Source of the DNA: Wyeomyia smithii
Lineage: Eukaryota; Arthropoda; Insecta; Diptera; Culicidae
Length of the DNA stretch: 64,000 nucleotides
Assembly (NCBI RefSeq): GCF_029784165.1
Contig: NC_073696.1
Location: 235,477,271-235,541,270 of the forward strand
Direction of reading: 5' to 3'
Below are positions 46,755 to 58,579 of this stretch, piece after piece. The translations under genes were made by a program, and so were the position numbers. Under the pieces are notes generated by a model, which saw only the letters and a program-made list of their open reading frames with translations, searched no databases and was not told where the DNA came from. Position 1 is the first letter of the stretch. Each line of letters opens with the position of its first letter.

Positions 46755-49700
46755 CATTTTGAAGTGTATATTTTTTCGGAGAGACAAAAATATTAACTAC
46801 AACTTTATCGAAGACGTCATACCGATCAAACAAACCGTTTAGGCCCTGAAAATATTTGTAATCATAAATACCTTCCCAAAATAGCATTTTTCGATAGCTT
46901 CTCAAAAATGAGTCGTGTTGCAAAATATTAAACCATTAGCACAGAATGGCATCTTTTGCCTATAGAAACGTCTATGCAGAGTTTCAGCCAAATTAAAAAT
47001 GACAATTTAAATAAAATATTAAAACTGGGACATTTTTGTGGAACTGCTCAGTATTAAAAAACTTATCGCTTTGTTCACACATGCTAGTGTTGTACTCATT
47101 ATTCTCACTAAACTTAAAAAACAGTAGTGGCGTACTAGTTGTAGCATCAATCGATTATGATATATGGACATATATGGACATATATGGACATAACATGTGC
47201 ATCCACTTGGTCTCAGTAGACAGGTTACTACGTTGATCGCGCGATGTACGATGAATATTTTGAAACTCAGCTTGGAAAATAGCTTCAATTGACGGGTTAA
47301 CACTGATGCTCACCAAATTTTTTTCTTGCATCTTATAGAATTTTTTCTCAGCTTTCCAATGCTGGTCTCAGATCGGAAATCGGTAGTTGCGAACACGGTC
47401 AAAATTGCATTTTTCTGATATAATCCAAGATGGCGGCCAAATTCAAGATGGCGGCCTAAATTCTGATCACTTCAAATGAAAGCCCTATCATTCCTCTTTA
47501 CAGAAAAGTGCTACTTGTAGTACTTTACATAACGAATTTTATAGATATAGCTCGAATAATACATCAAGAATTGCTAAAATTTCAACTTTTCTGAAAATTG
47601 TTTCGCTCCTTGGTGACCAAGGGGTCAAAAAATTCGATCAAACAAAAATGGCATCATCACTTTTTCTCTATTTCTAATAACTATGTGCATTTATATCAAA
47701 TTTGAAAGACCTTGTGCACCTAGTGGCCTAGTTTCAGCGAGAATTGCTCTGCTGTAAATTGAACTTTTGATTGAATCTCGTTTTTGATAACGAAAAGAAC
47801 TTTTTTCGTTTTGTGGGGGCCCCAAAAATGTGGGGGCGCGGGCCCCCCCTTGAATTCGGCTCTGCGTACATCATCCGAGCAATGTTATGTTAGGCATGAT
47901 TTGTTTCCGTTATTTATATTTTTTTTTATTCTCGCTCATTTTCCGTCGGTCTAGCTCCGCCACTGTTGTTGTGCCAATCACCGACGCCCTTGAAGGCGAC
48001 TCCACCCAGGACCCTAACTTACGATCCGGTGATTAACGGACCGGCGCACCGTGGGACGAAATCCAAAATAGTAGGACATTGGTGTTTGTGATGAAACGCA
48101 TAGATTTAGCGTTTCGATGTCTTCTAGAAAGTTTCAAAAGTTCAGTTTTATAAGTACTTTATTCGGGTGGTAAAATTGTTTGTTTAAGGGGGGTGTACAC
48201 CAAAATGAAAAAATAACTTTTTTATTTCGTGATGAGCTTGGTTACTTTCTTTCGACACATTGTAGAATTAGCTATTTTGAGCAAGTTCGTAGAAGACTGA
48301 AATATTCTATCTCTTTTAAAAGCTGACAAAGTTATAAGATATAAAAGTAAAGCACCCCCTTAAAATGTGTTTTTGGGTGATAACGCTCTTATCTCAATTT
48401 TGCCATTGTTTAAGTGTTTTACAAACTATAAACTAAGATTAATTGTCACATTTTTTTGGAAGAAAGTGTATCGCTATCTCTTAATTTGGAAGAGTTATGT
48501 CTGTTTTTGCAATTTTCTGACACAATCTTCAAGAGAACATAACTTGCGGAAAGGCAGTTATGGGCAGGTACTTTCAGTTTCATTTCATTCGGATACTTAT
48601 TACCTCCAATTGTGTATATATGTCGTATGTGAATCGAAGGGGATTCATAGTATTTTTCGGAAATTGGGTTGCAACTTTTCTGGAATATGATAATTTTTTA
48701 ATCAACTTTTTCTTTAAATCGGACAATCGGCGCCCGTAAATGAGTAAGCCATGGACGTTTGGTGATTTGACAGGTGCTCGGAAATATAAGCGAAGTGTTG
48801 AAATGTGTAACTTTAAAAAATCCGAGTTGTTTGACGTCTGGTCAGATTCGCGAGTGCGAAAGGGAAATGTTATGAAATATGTGAAGCACAAAATAGATGG
48901 AGAAAAATTGGATTCGAATAATAAAATTCCAGAAAAGTAAATTCCAAAAAAATACTATGAACTCCCTTCGATTCCAGTACGACATACACTAAAGTCCCCT
49001 TTTACACGGGGGATACGTGCCGCGTAAAAAAACCGCGTAAAAAAAACGCGTAAATTCCGGAATCCGCGTAAAAAAAAACCGCGTAAATTCCGGAATCCGC
49101 GTAAAAAAACCGGGTAAATCCCGGAATCCGCGTAAAAAAAACCGCGTAAATTCCGGAAACCGCGTTAAAAAACCGCGTAAATTCCGGAATCCGCGTAAAA
49201 AAAGCCGCGTAAAAAGCGACCTTAGTGTATATATACAATTGGAGGCAATTACCCCTATGGTTATTGGTGAAATTTCTATCGTTTACTTTATGAAATAAGT
49301 TCGAGAATTTAGGTACTATTGTGACGGCTCATTCCTCCCGAAAATATCCCGGATGGTTCCGTCACGGGTCACAGGGCTGAGATACATTCCGGTCATCCCG
49401 GAAGAAACCCAGCCTTCTGCTGAGGCCCAACGAAAACATATTTGATATAAACTAGAACACAGCCTTCTGCTGTGTGTTGTTTTAGTCAGGCCAAACATTT
49501 GGACTCCTTGCGGCAGAACCGCAACGGTTGCGTCAACAGGTCATTCGGGAAACTCCTTGATAAAGAACCTCCAAATATTCTATCAACAAGCTATGTAATC
49601 ATTAACTCAGCACACCGCAAAGCGCCAAGCCATCGAGTCATTGCATAACTCGGTGGTGAACAAACGAAACTCGACAAACGATAGCGTCGCCGAGCGTCGC

Positions 49701-49931
49701 TCATGCTCTCGCGTGGTTTTGAGCGCTCGGGTCAGCGCACGTGTTACAGAGCGCAAGTTTGACATGCTCAAGGAAAATAACTAACGCTCTAGAATATAAG
49801 TTCGAAAAATGAAATGGGCCGAGAGAAAGCTCAGGCCAGAAAAGTATAGCTAGATAAACGGTAGCCAGAGACCGGAGGGGAAGACTTCTCACTCTGAGTT
49901 ACCTTTACTTACTTACTTTTAAGGCGACAGA
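46755..49931. repeat. Tandem array unit B (3.18 kb)
   Basis: A complete unit, almost identical to A. Its left junction reads GGCGACAGA|CATTTTGAAG, joining the RTE 3' tip to the palindrome base. It shares with C and D the change TTTTATAGATATAG where A has TTTTAGAGATATAG. Confidence 0.95.
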
Positions 49932-52036
49932 CATTTTGAAGTGTATATTTTTTCGGAGAGACAAAAATATTAACTACAACTTTATCGAAGACGTCATACC
50001 GATCAAACAAACCGTTTAGGCCCTGAAAATATTTGTAATCATAAATACCTTCCCAAAATAGCATTTTTCGATAGCTTCTCAAAAATGAGTCGTGTTGCAA
50101 AATATTAAACCATTAGCACAGAATGGCATCTTTTGCCTATAGAAACGTCTATGCAGAGTTTCAGCCAAATTAAAAATGACAATTTAAATAAAATATTAAA
50201 ACTGGGACATTTTTGTGGAACTGCTCAGTATTAAAAAACTTATCGCTTTGTTCACACATGCTAGTGTTGTACTCATTATTCTCACTAAACTTAAAAAACA
50301 GTAGTGGCGTACTAGTTGTAGCATCAATCGATTATGATATATGGACATATATGGACATATATGGACATAACATGTGCATCCACTTGGTCTCAGTAGACAG
50401 GTTACTACGTTGATCGCGCGATGTACGATGAATATTTTGAAACTCAGCTTGGAAAATAGCTTCAATTGACGGGTTAACACTGATGCTCACCAAATTTTTT
50501 TCTTGCATCTTATAGAATTTTTTCTCAGCTTTCCAATGCTGGTCTCAGATCGGAAATCGGTAGTTGCGAACACGGTCAAAATTGCATTTTTCTGATATAA
50601 TCCAAGATGGCGGCCAAATTCAAGATGGCGGCCTAAATTCTGATCACTTCAAATGAAAGCCCTATCATTCCTCTTTACAGAAAAGTGCTACTTGTAGTAC
50701 TTTACATAACGAATTTTATAGATATAGCTCGAATAATACATCAAGAATTGCTAAAATTTCAACTTTTCTGAAAATTGTTTCGCTCCTTGGTGACCAAGGG
50801 GTCAAAAAATTCGATCAAACAAAAATGGCATCATCACTTTTTCTCTATTTCTAATAACTATGTGCATTTATATCAAATTTGAAAGACCTTGTGCACCTAG
50901 TGGCCTAGTTTCAGCGAGAATTGCTCTGCTGTAAATTGAACTTTTGATTGAATCTCGTTTTTGATAACGAAAAGAACTTTTTTCGTTTTGTGGGGGCCCC
51001 AAAAATGTGGGGGCGCGGGCCCCCCTTTGAATTCGGCTCTGCGTACATCATCCGAGCAATGTTATGTTAGGCATGATTTGTTTCCGTTATTTATATTTTT
51101 TTTTATTCTCGCTCATTTTCCGTCGGTCTAGCTCCGCCACTGTTGTTGTGCCAATCACCGACGCCCTTGAAGGCGACTCCACCCAGGACCCTAACTTACG
51201 ATCCGGTGATTTACGGACCGGCGCACCGTGGGACGAAATCCAAAATAGTAGGACATTGGTGTTTGTGATGAAACGCATGGTTTTAGCGTTTCGATGTCTT
51301 CTAGAAAGTTTCACAGTTTTATAAGTACTTTATTCGGGTGGTAAAATTGTTTGTTCAAGGGGGGTGTACACCAAAACGAAAAAATAACTTTTTTATTTCG
51401 TGATGAGCTTGGTTACTTTCTTTCGACACATTGTAGAATTAGCTATTTTGAGCTAGTTCGTAGAAGACTGAATTATTCTATCTCTTTTAAAAGCTGACAA
51501 AGTTATAAGATATAAAAGTAAAGCACCCCCTTAAAATGTGTTTTTGGGTGATAACGCTCTTATCTCAATTTTGCCATTGTTTAAGTGTTCTACAAACTAT
51601 AAACTAAGATTAATTGTCACATTTTTTGGAAGAAAGTGTATCGCTATCTCTTAATTTGGAAGAGTTATGTCTGTTTTTGCAATTTTCTGACACAATCTTC
51701 AAGAGAACATAACTTGCGGAAAGGCAGTTATGGGCAGGTACTTTCAGTTTCATTTCATTCGGATACTTATTACCTCCAATTGTGTATATATGTCGTATGT
51801 GAATCGAAGGGGATTCATAGTATTTTTCCGAAATTGGGTTGCAACTTTTCTGGAATATGATAATTTTTTAATCAACTTTTTCTTTAAATCGGACAATCGG
51901 CGCCCGTAAATGAGTAAGCCATGGACGTTTGGTGATTTGACAGGTGCTCGGAAATATAAGCGAAGTGTTGAAATGTGTAACTTTAAAAAATCCGAGTTGT
52001 TTTACGTCTGGTCAGATTCGCGAGTGCGAAAGGGAA
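49932..52036. repeat. Tandem array unit C, truncated
   Basis: This covers unit positions 1 to about 2110, then stops at CGAGTGCGAAAGGGAA. It carries more private substitutions than B, such as a 7-bp loss near 51313 in TTTCACAGTTTTAT. The SINE fragment and hAT end are present; the MITE is missing because the unit is cut short. Confidence 0.93.
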
Positions 52037-54604
52037 TCTCAGATCGGAAATCGGTAGTTGCGAACACGGTCAAAATTGCATTTTTCTGATATAATCCAAG
52101 ATGGCGGCCAAATTCAAGATGGCGGCCTAAATTCTGATCACTTCAAATGAAAGCCCTATCATTCCTCTTTACAGAAAAGTGCTACTTGTAGTACTTTACA
52201 TAACGAATTTTATAGATATAGCTCGAATAATACATCAAGAATTGCTAAAATTTCAACTTTTCTGAAAATTGTTTCGGCCCTTGGTGACCAAGGGGTCAAA
52301 AAATCCGATCAAACAAAAATGGCATCATCACTTTTTCTCTATTTCTAATAACTATGTGCATTTATATCAAATTTGAAAGACCTTGTGCACCTAGTGGCCT
52401 AGTTTCAGCGAGAATTGCTCTGCTGTAAATTGAACTTTTGATTGAATCTCGTTTTTGATAACGAAAAGAACTTTTTTCGTTTTGTGGGGGCCCCAAAAAT
52501 GTGGGGGCGCGGGCCCCCCCTTGAATTCGGCTCTGCGTACATCATCCGAGCAATGTTATGTTAGGCATGATTTGTTTCCGTTATTTATATTTTTTTTTAT
52601 TCTCGCTCATTTTCCGTCGGTCTAGCTCCGCCACTGTTGTTGTGCCAATCACCGACGCCCTTGAAGGCGACTCCACCCAGGACCCTAACTTACGATCCGG
52701 TGATTAACGGACCGGCGCACCGTGGGACGAAATCCAAAATAGTAGGACATTGGTGTTTGTGATGAAACGCATAGATTTAGCGTTTCGATGTCTTCTAGAA
52801 AGTTTCAAAAGTTCAGTTTTATAAGTACTTTATTCGGGTGGTAAAATTGTTTGTTTAAGGGGGGTGTACACCAAAATGAAAAAATAACTTTTTTATTTCG
52901 TGATGAGCTTGGTTACTTTCTTTCGACACATTGTAGAATTAGCTATTTTGAGCAAGTTCGTAGAAGACTGAAATATTCTATCTCTTTTAAAAGCTGACAA
53001 AGTTATAAGATATAAAAGTAAAGCACCCCCTTAAAATGTGTTTTTGGGTGATAACGCTCTTATCTCAATTTTGCCATTGTTTAAGTGTTTTACAAACTAT
53101 AAACTAAGATTAATTGTCACATTTTTTTGGAAGAAAGTGTATCGCTATCTCTTAATTTGGAAGAGTTATGTCTGTTTTTGCAATTTTCTGACACAATCTT
53201 CAAGAGAACATAACTTGCGGAAAGGCAGTTATGGGCAGGTACTTTCAGTTTCATTTCATTCGGATACTTATTACCTCCAATTGTGTATATATGTCGTATG
53301 TGAATCGAAGGGGATTCATAGTATTTTTCGGAAATTGGGTTGCAACTTTTCTGGAATATGATAATTTTTTAATCAACTTTTTCTTTAAATCGGACAATCG
53401 GCGCCCGTAAATGAGTAAGCCATGGACGTTTGGTGATTTGACAGGTGCTCGGAAATATAAGCGAAGTGTTGAAATGTGTAACTTTAAAAAATCCGAGTTG
53501 TTTGACGTCTGGTCAGATTCGCGAGTGCGAAAGGGAAATGTTATGAAATATGTGAAGCACAAAATAGATGGAGAAAAATTGGATTCGAATAATAAAATTC
53601 CAGAAAAGTAAATTCCAAAAAAATACTATGAACTCCCTTCGATTCCAGTACGACATACACTAAAGTCCCCTTTTACACGGGGGATACGTGCCGCGTAAAA
53701 AAACCGCGTAAAAAAAACGCGTAAATTCCGGAATCCGCGTAAAAAAAAACCGCGTAAATTCCGGAATCCGCGTAAAAAAACCGGGTAAATCCCGGAATCC
53801 GCGTAAAAAAAACCGCGTAAATTCCGGAAACCGCGTTAAAAAAACCGCGTAAATTCCGGAATCCGCGTAAAAAAAGCCGCGTAAAAAGCGACCTTAGTGT
53901 ATATATACAATTGGAGGCAATTACCCCTATGGTTATTGGTGAAATTTCTATCGTTTACTTTATGAAATAAGTTCGAGAATTTAGGTACTATTGTGACGGC
54001 TCATTCCTCCCGAAAATATCCCGGATGGTTCCGTCACGGGTCACAGGGCTGAGATACATTCCGGTCATCCCGGAAGAAACCCAGCCTTCTGCTGAGGCCC
54101 AACGAAAACATATTTGATATAAACTAGAACACAGCCTTCTGCTGTGTGTTGTTTTAGTCAGGCCAAACATTTGGACTCCTTGCGGCAGAACCGCAACGGT
54201 TGCGTCAACAGGTCATTCGGGAAACTCCTTGATAAAGAACCTCCAAATATTCTATCAACAAGCTATGTAATCATTAACTCAGCACACCGCAAAGCGCCAA
54301 GCCATCGAGTCATTGCATAACTCGGTGGTGAACAAACGAAACTCGACAAACGATAGCGTCGCCGAGCGTCGCTCATGCTCTCGCGTGGTTTTGAGCGCTC
54401 GGGTCAGCGCACGTGTTACAGAGCGCAAGTTTGACATGCTCAAGGAAAATAACTAACGCTCTAGAATATAAGTTCGAAAAATGAAATGGGCCGAGAGAAA
54501 GCTCAGGCCAGAAAAGTATAGCTAGATAAACGGTAGCCAGAGACCGGAGGGGAAGACTTCTCACTCTGAGTTACCTTTACTTACTTACTTTTAAGGCGAC
54601 AGAC
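52037..54604. repeat. Tandem array unit D, lacking its first 611 bp
   Basis: It starts at TCTCAGATCGGAAATCGG, equivalent to 47366 in unit B, and continues to the true junction with the RTE element at 54577-54604. C plus D therefore equals two units minus a ~1.68-kb deletion. No obvious homology is present at the C/D join. Confidence 0.93.
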
Positions 54605-57130
54605 CGATTATCGATCCAGTGCCGAATCCAATCGCCCCTAACACCTATTTCGCGTGCATCCTCGTCGACAGCACACATCCAACGAGTGCGGGGTCTACCT
54701 CGAAGTCGACGACCTCTATCGAGATTCCTGCTAAATTTAGCCTTCGCTTGACGCTCATCCGGCATTCTCGCTACATGCCCAGCCCACTGAAGCCTGCCGT
54801 GTTTTATCCGCTTGACTATATCCGCCGATTTGTATGCCTGGTACACTTCATGGTTCATGCGTCTGCGCCAAACACCATTTTCTAGTTTGCCGCCAAGGAC
54901 ACCAAGAGCTCGCCGATCAGCCTCTTTCAGCGTCCATGATTCATGGCTGTAGAGAGCCACCGGAAGAATCAGTGTTCTATAGAGTGCAAGTTTAGTACGG
55001 ATTTGCAGACTGCGGGACCTTAGCTGGTTACGTAATCCGTAAAAGGCCCTGTTTGCGGCTGCTATCCGCCTCTTTATCTCACGGCTAACCTCGTTGTCAC
55101 ATGTCACTAATGTTCCCAGGTAAATAAATTCGTCGACTACTTCAAATGTTTCCCCATCTAGCACCACCGCAGCACCAACCTCCGACGGACTACCACGCAC
55201 TCTGCCAGCCACCATGTATTTCGTTTTGGCAAAGTTTATAACAAGCCCTAATCTCGCAGCTTTCCTCCTGAGAGGTCCGAAGGCCTCTTCTACAGCTCTA
55301 CGGTTGATACCAATGATGTCGATATCGTCCGCAAAACCGAGAATCATATGCGACTTCGTAATGATGGTGCCGCTTCTCTGCACACCAGCCCTCCTTATAG
55401 CACCTTCCAATGCGATGTTGAACAATAAGTTCGACAGCCCGTCACCCTGCTTCAAACCATCTAACGTCACGAACGAGTCCGATATCTCACCGGCTATCCT
55501 GACGCTTGATGTAGAACCTTCAAGGGTGGCACGTAACAGCCTAATCAGCTTTGTTGGGAAGCCATGTTCAATCATAATCTGCCATAACTCATTTCTCTTG
55601 ACTGAATCGTACGCTGCCCTGAAGTCTATGAACAGATGGTGCGTCTGCAAGTTGTATTCTCGAAATTTATCGAGGATTTGTCGCAAGGTAAACATTTGGT
55701 CCGTCGTGGAGCGTCCCCCTCGAAAACCGCATTGGTACTCGCCAACAAAGGTCTCCTGCAACGGCCTCAGTCTGTGGATCAGGATGCGGGAGAGAATTTT
55801 GTACACGGTATTGAGAAGAGTTATGCCCCGATAATTGCTACAGTCCAGGCGATGGCCTTTTTTGTAGATCGGGCATATGAGACCCTCCAACCAGTCCGAG
55901 TTTCGACACGTTTCGATTCCTGATTCCGTTGACTTTCTTGTAGAAGCTCCTCGCATCGTGCCTGGAGAAGCAACCTTCCGCCTCCGCAAGAATACGCTCC
56001 CAATGCTGTCGTTTCTTCCGGCGATGGAGTCTCTTTTCAGCGGCTCTTGCATCTCGATATCTACCCATGCTCTGACGAGTCACAGCCGTGGTCAACATGT
56101 GACCCCTGGCGCGGTTCTTCTCCGCCGTTACTCGCTGGCACTCAGCGTCAAACCACTCATTGGGCGCAGCTGCCGCAGTTGTACCCAACACTTCTCGCGC
56201 TGTAGTGCTGATCGAACTGTGGATGTGCCTCCACTGTTTATTCAAGTTCCCTTCAACTCTTTCCTCAATCCGTTCATCAACTTTCTGCGAGTACTCTGCA
56301 GCCACTCCTTCAGTTGATAGCCGCTGGGTGTTCAACTGCATCCTCCTCGTTGCCTTGGATTTCAGCACGTTGGACAGCCGGGCGCGGATTTTGGCTACTA
56401 CGAGATAGTGATCCGAGTCAACGTTCGGTCCTCTGAACGACCTCACGTCTGTAACGTCTGAAAAGTGCCGTCCATCAATCAGAACGTGGTCAATTTGAGA
56501 GCAAAGCTCTCCATTCGGGTGCATCCAGGAGTGCTTACGTATGTTCCGGCGTGCAAAATAAGTGCTACAGATAGCCATCCCCCTAGCTGCAGCGAAATTA
56601 ACAAGCCTCAGGCCATTGTCGTTCGTAGTAGAGTGGAAGCTTTCCCTACCAGTTACGGGGCGGAAGAAGTCTTCCTGCCCGACCTGTGCATTTGCATCTC
56701 CGATGACAATCTTTATTTATATGACTTTTCCAGGAACTCATAGAACTCCTCCTTTTTGTCATCGGGTTTCTCGTTGGTCGGTGCGTACACATTTATTAGG
56801 CTGTAGTTGAAGAACTTGCCCTTAATTCTCAACACGCATATACGGCCACTGATCGGCCTCCATCTAATCACACGCTTCATCTGTTTTCCAATTAGCACGA
56901 AACCGACTTCTCTTTCTGCTTTCACGCCGCCGCTATAGTAGATGTGGTTCTTAAATGATGTGTTCGCAATAGGATCTATTGCTCGGAATTCGCGTTCTCC
57001 CGATTTCGGCCACCGCACCTCTTGGATAGCTGCAACCTCCACATTCACCTTCCGCAGCTCTCTAGCCAGGACACTTGCGCGTGCTGGTTCGAGTAGAGTC
57101 CTTACATTCCAAGTACCGAGTTTCCAATAA
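54577..57130 (-). pseudogene. RTE endonuclease-reverse transcriptase, broken
   Basis: From about 57120 the minus strand reads the EN start (LGTWNVRTLLEPARASVLAR) and EVAAIQEVRWPKSGE. It breaks near 56710 (frameshift or short deletion), and continues in another frame with IVIGDANAQVGQEDF-like residues and LIDGRHFSDVTDVRSFRG. This frame ends near 55900. The linker between FYKKVNG and WLEGLICPIYKKG is much shorter than usual, indicating a deletion. RT is then open to 54577: SNYRGITLLNTVYK, CGFRGGRSTTDQMF, LKQGDGLSNLLFN, FADDIDIIG, and a C-terminal GRLQWAGHVARMP. Not functional. Confidence 0.88.
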
Positions 57131-57550
57131 TCGTTGTCCTTTTTCGTTCGCCTAGGTCCATGCCGATTATTCCGTTCCGTATTTATATCTGGATTGTTCG
57201 TAGTATTTAATATTCAGTATGCTGCCTTACTAGGGCTGCGATACCTAGTCTCGCGACGGGGCTGCCGTCTTTGATATAGCTGGCGAGACACCGCGTTTCA
57301 TGATTCAGCCTCCCGCTCCGGATCAGACGCTGTTGTACGCCGCCCCTAACATGGGGAAACAGCCGCGTACGTTCCCCCTTCCCAGTCAGCATACGACCAA
57401 AGTTTCCACCGGGGTTGGTTACCCGATCTCCGCTAAGGTTACTCGTATCCCGGTCGGCACCACGTGGAGGTTGGGATAGGAGTTGCTGGACAGAGGTGAA
57501 TGACCACAATAGGACCTCAAGTGACACGTGTCCAACCATTCGCCAACCAG
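54577..57550 (-). mobile_element. RTE-clade LINE, internally deleted, 12-bp TSD
   Basis: TCTGAGTTACCT is repeated perfectly at 54565-54576 and 57551-57562. The 3' end (left) is a short tail of TTAC repeats, AAGTAAGTAAGTAA on the coding strand. EN and RT with few extra domains and one main ORF fit the RTE clade. The EN-RT linker is deleted and frameshifts are present. Its 3' tip is copied in each array junction. Confidence 0.9.
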
Positions 57551-57562
57551 TCTGAGTTACCT

Positions 57563-57809
57563 ATAGGGTAATATTTAAGCAAGCAGGAGACAAAATAAAG
57601 TTAATCTTTTATCTGAAAGTGATTCCGTGTGATCCTTCTGGCCATACCTACGGGAATCTTGTACGTGGTTTTTGTCGGATATCACAAGATCCCGGTAGGG
57701 GGCCCTCAGCGCCCTCTACACTATGACATGAATCGGAATGGAACTTATCACCCTCATAATCAAAACATGTGCGCTTTTGACGGGGGACTACGTCTTTGTG
57801 TTCTATACT
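57563..57809. other. No supported feature
   Basis: Short unique-looking stretch between the RTE target duplication and the next repeat. A 60-codon frame at 57629-57811 shows no domain. Confidence 0.4.
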
Positions 57810-58347
57810 GAAATTTTTAACCAATATGTTGTTGGATTGATAAAATGTTGAACAATTTTTTTATACGCTAGTTATCATTATGATTTCATTGCTATGCGGT
57901 AAAAATTGATAAAAAGTTTCAAAGACAAATTTACGCGAACAATGAACTAATCACATGCGAGCATTCCTAGCACAGACGACGTTAATGGACACCAATAATT
58001 CCGTGATATTCTCTGTATCAATATCAGAAAAAAAAACAAAAAAAATAATGACAGAGTCTCCTCGTTTTAAAAGGTCAATTTATGTTTGCTTCCATGAACT
58101 TAGATTAATTTGGTGTCTCGAAGGTAAAGATTTTTCGAAAAACTCGAAAGAATCCTCCATCTTAAACAATTTCGAAACCTGCTGTTAGAGCGCAATACAA
58201 ACTGATGTCTTGAAAGAAAACATGCAGCATGGTAAAAGCAACAGTACCGTATAAAGTATGTGGGGCAGGGCACCGCAGGTCTCTCTATTATTACAGTGGT
58301 ACATTTCTATTCGTGTGCAATCGAGGAAAAACTGCATTGCTGATGGT
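57810..58347 (-). repeat. Dispersed repeat copy B, left part
   Basis: Inverted relative to copy A (8780-9540), with shared complements of ACAATATGTTGTTGGAT and GTGCAATCGAGG-type blocks. The rest of the copy resumes at 62681 after the Juan-like LINE insertion, whose 17-bp target duplication lies at the break. Confidence 0.7.
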
Positions 58348-58579
58348 TTTTTTTTTTTTAGGGGGGATTTGTTAGTAGCTTAAGTATTTATGATAAATGT
58401 TAGTAAATAATGAGTATGTGTGCCCAATCACAAATGGTGACTTCTCAACCCTGTTAGAAATTTGTTATTTTAATTGTTAGGATTTGTTTGCTTTCGCAAT
58501 TAGGACTTATCATTCGTAGGGATTTAAACCTACTTGTCAGGAAAGGGGAAGTAAACTTACAACTAACTTAATTGCTAAC

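Noticed and set aside
45190..53562. Sets of identical 60-107-codon frames recurring every 3177 bp in the tandem array
   Set aside because: They recur because the DNA unit is duplicated. They overlap on both strands, have no domain, and span SINE and palindrome fragments.
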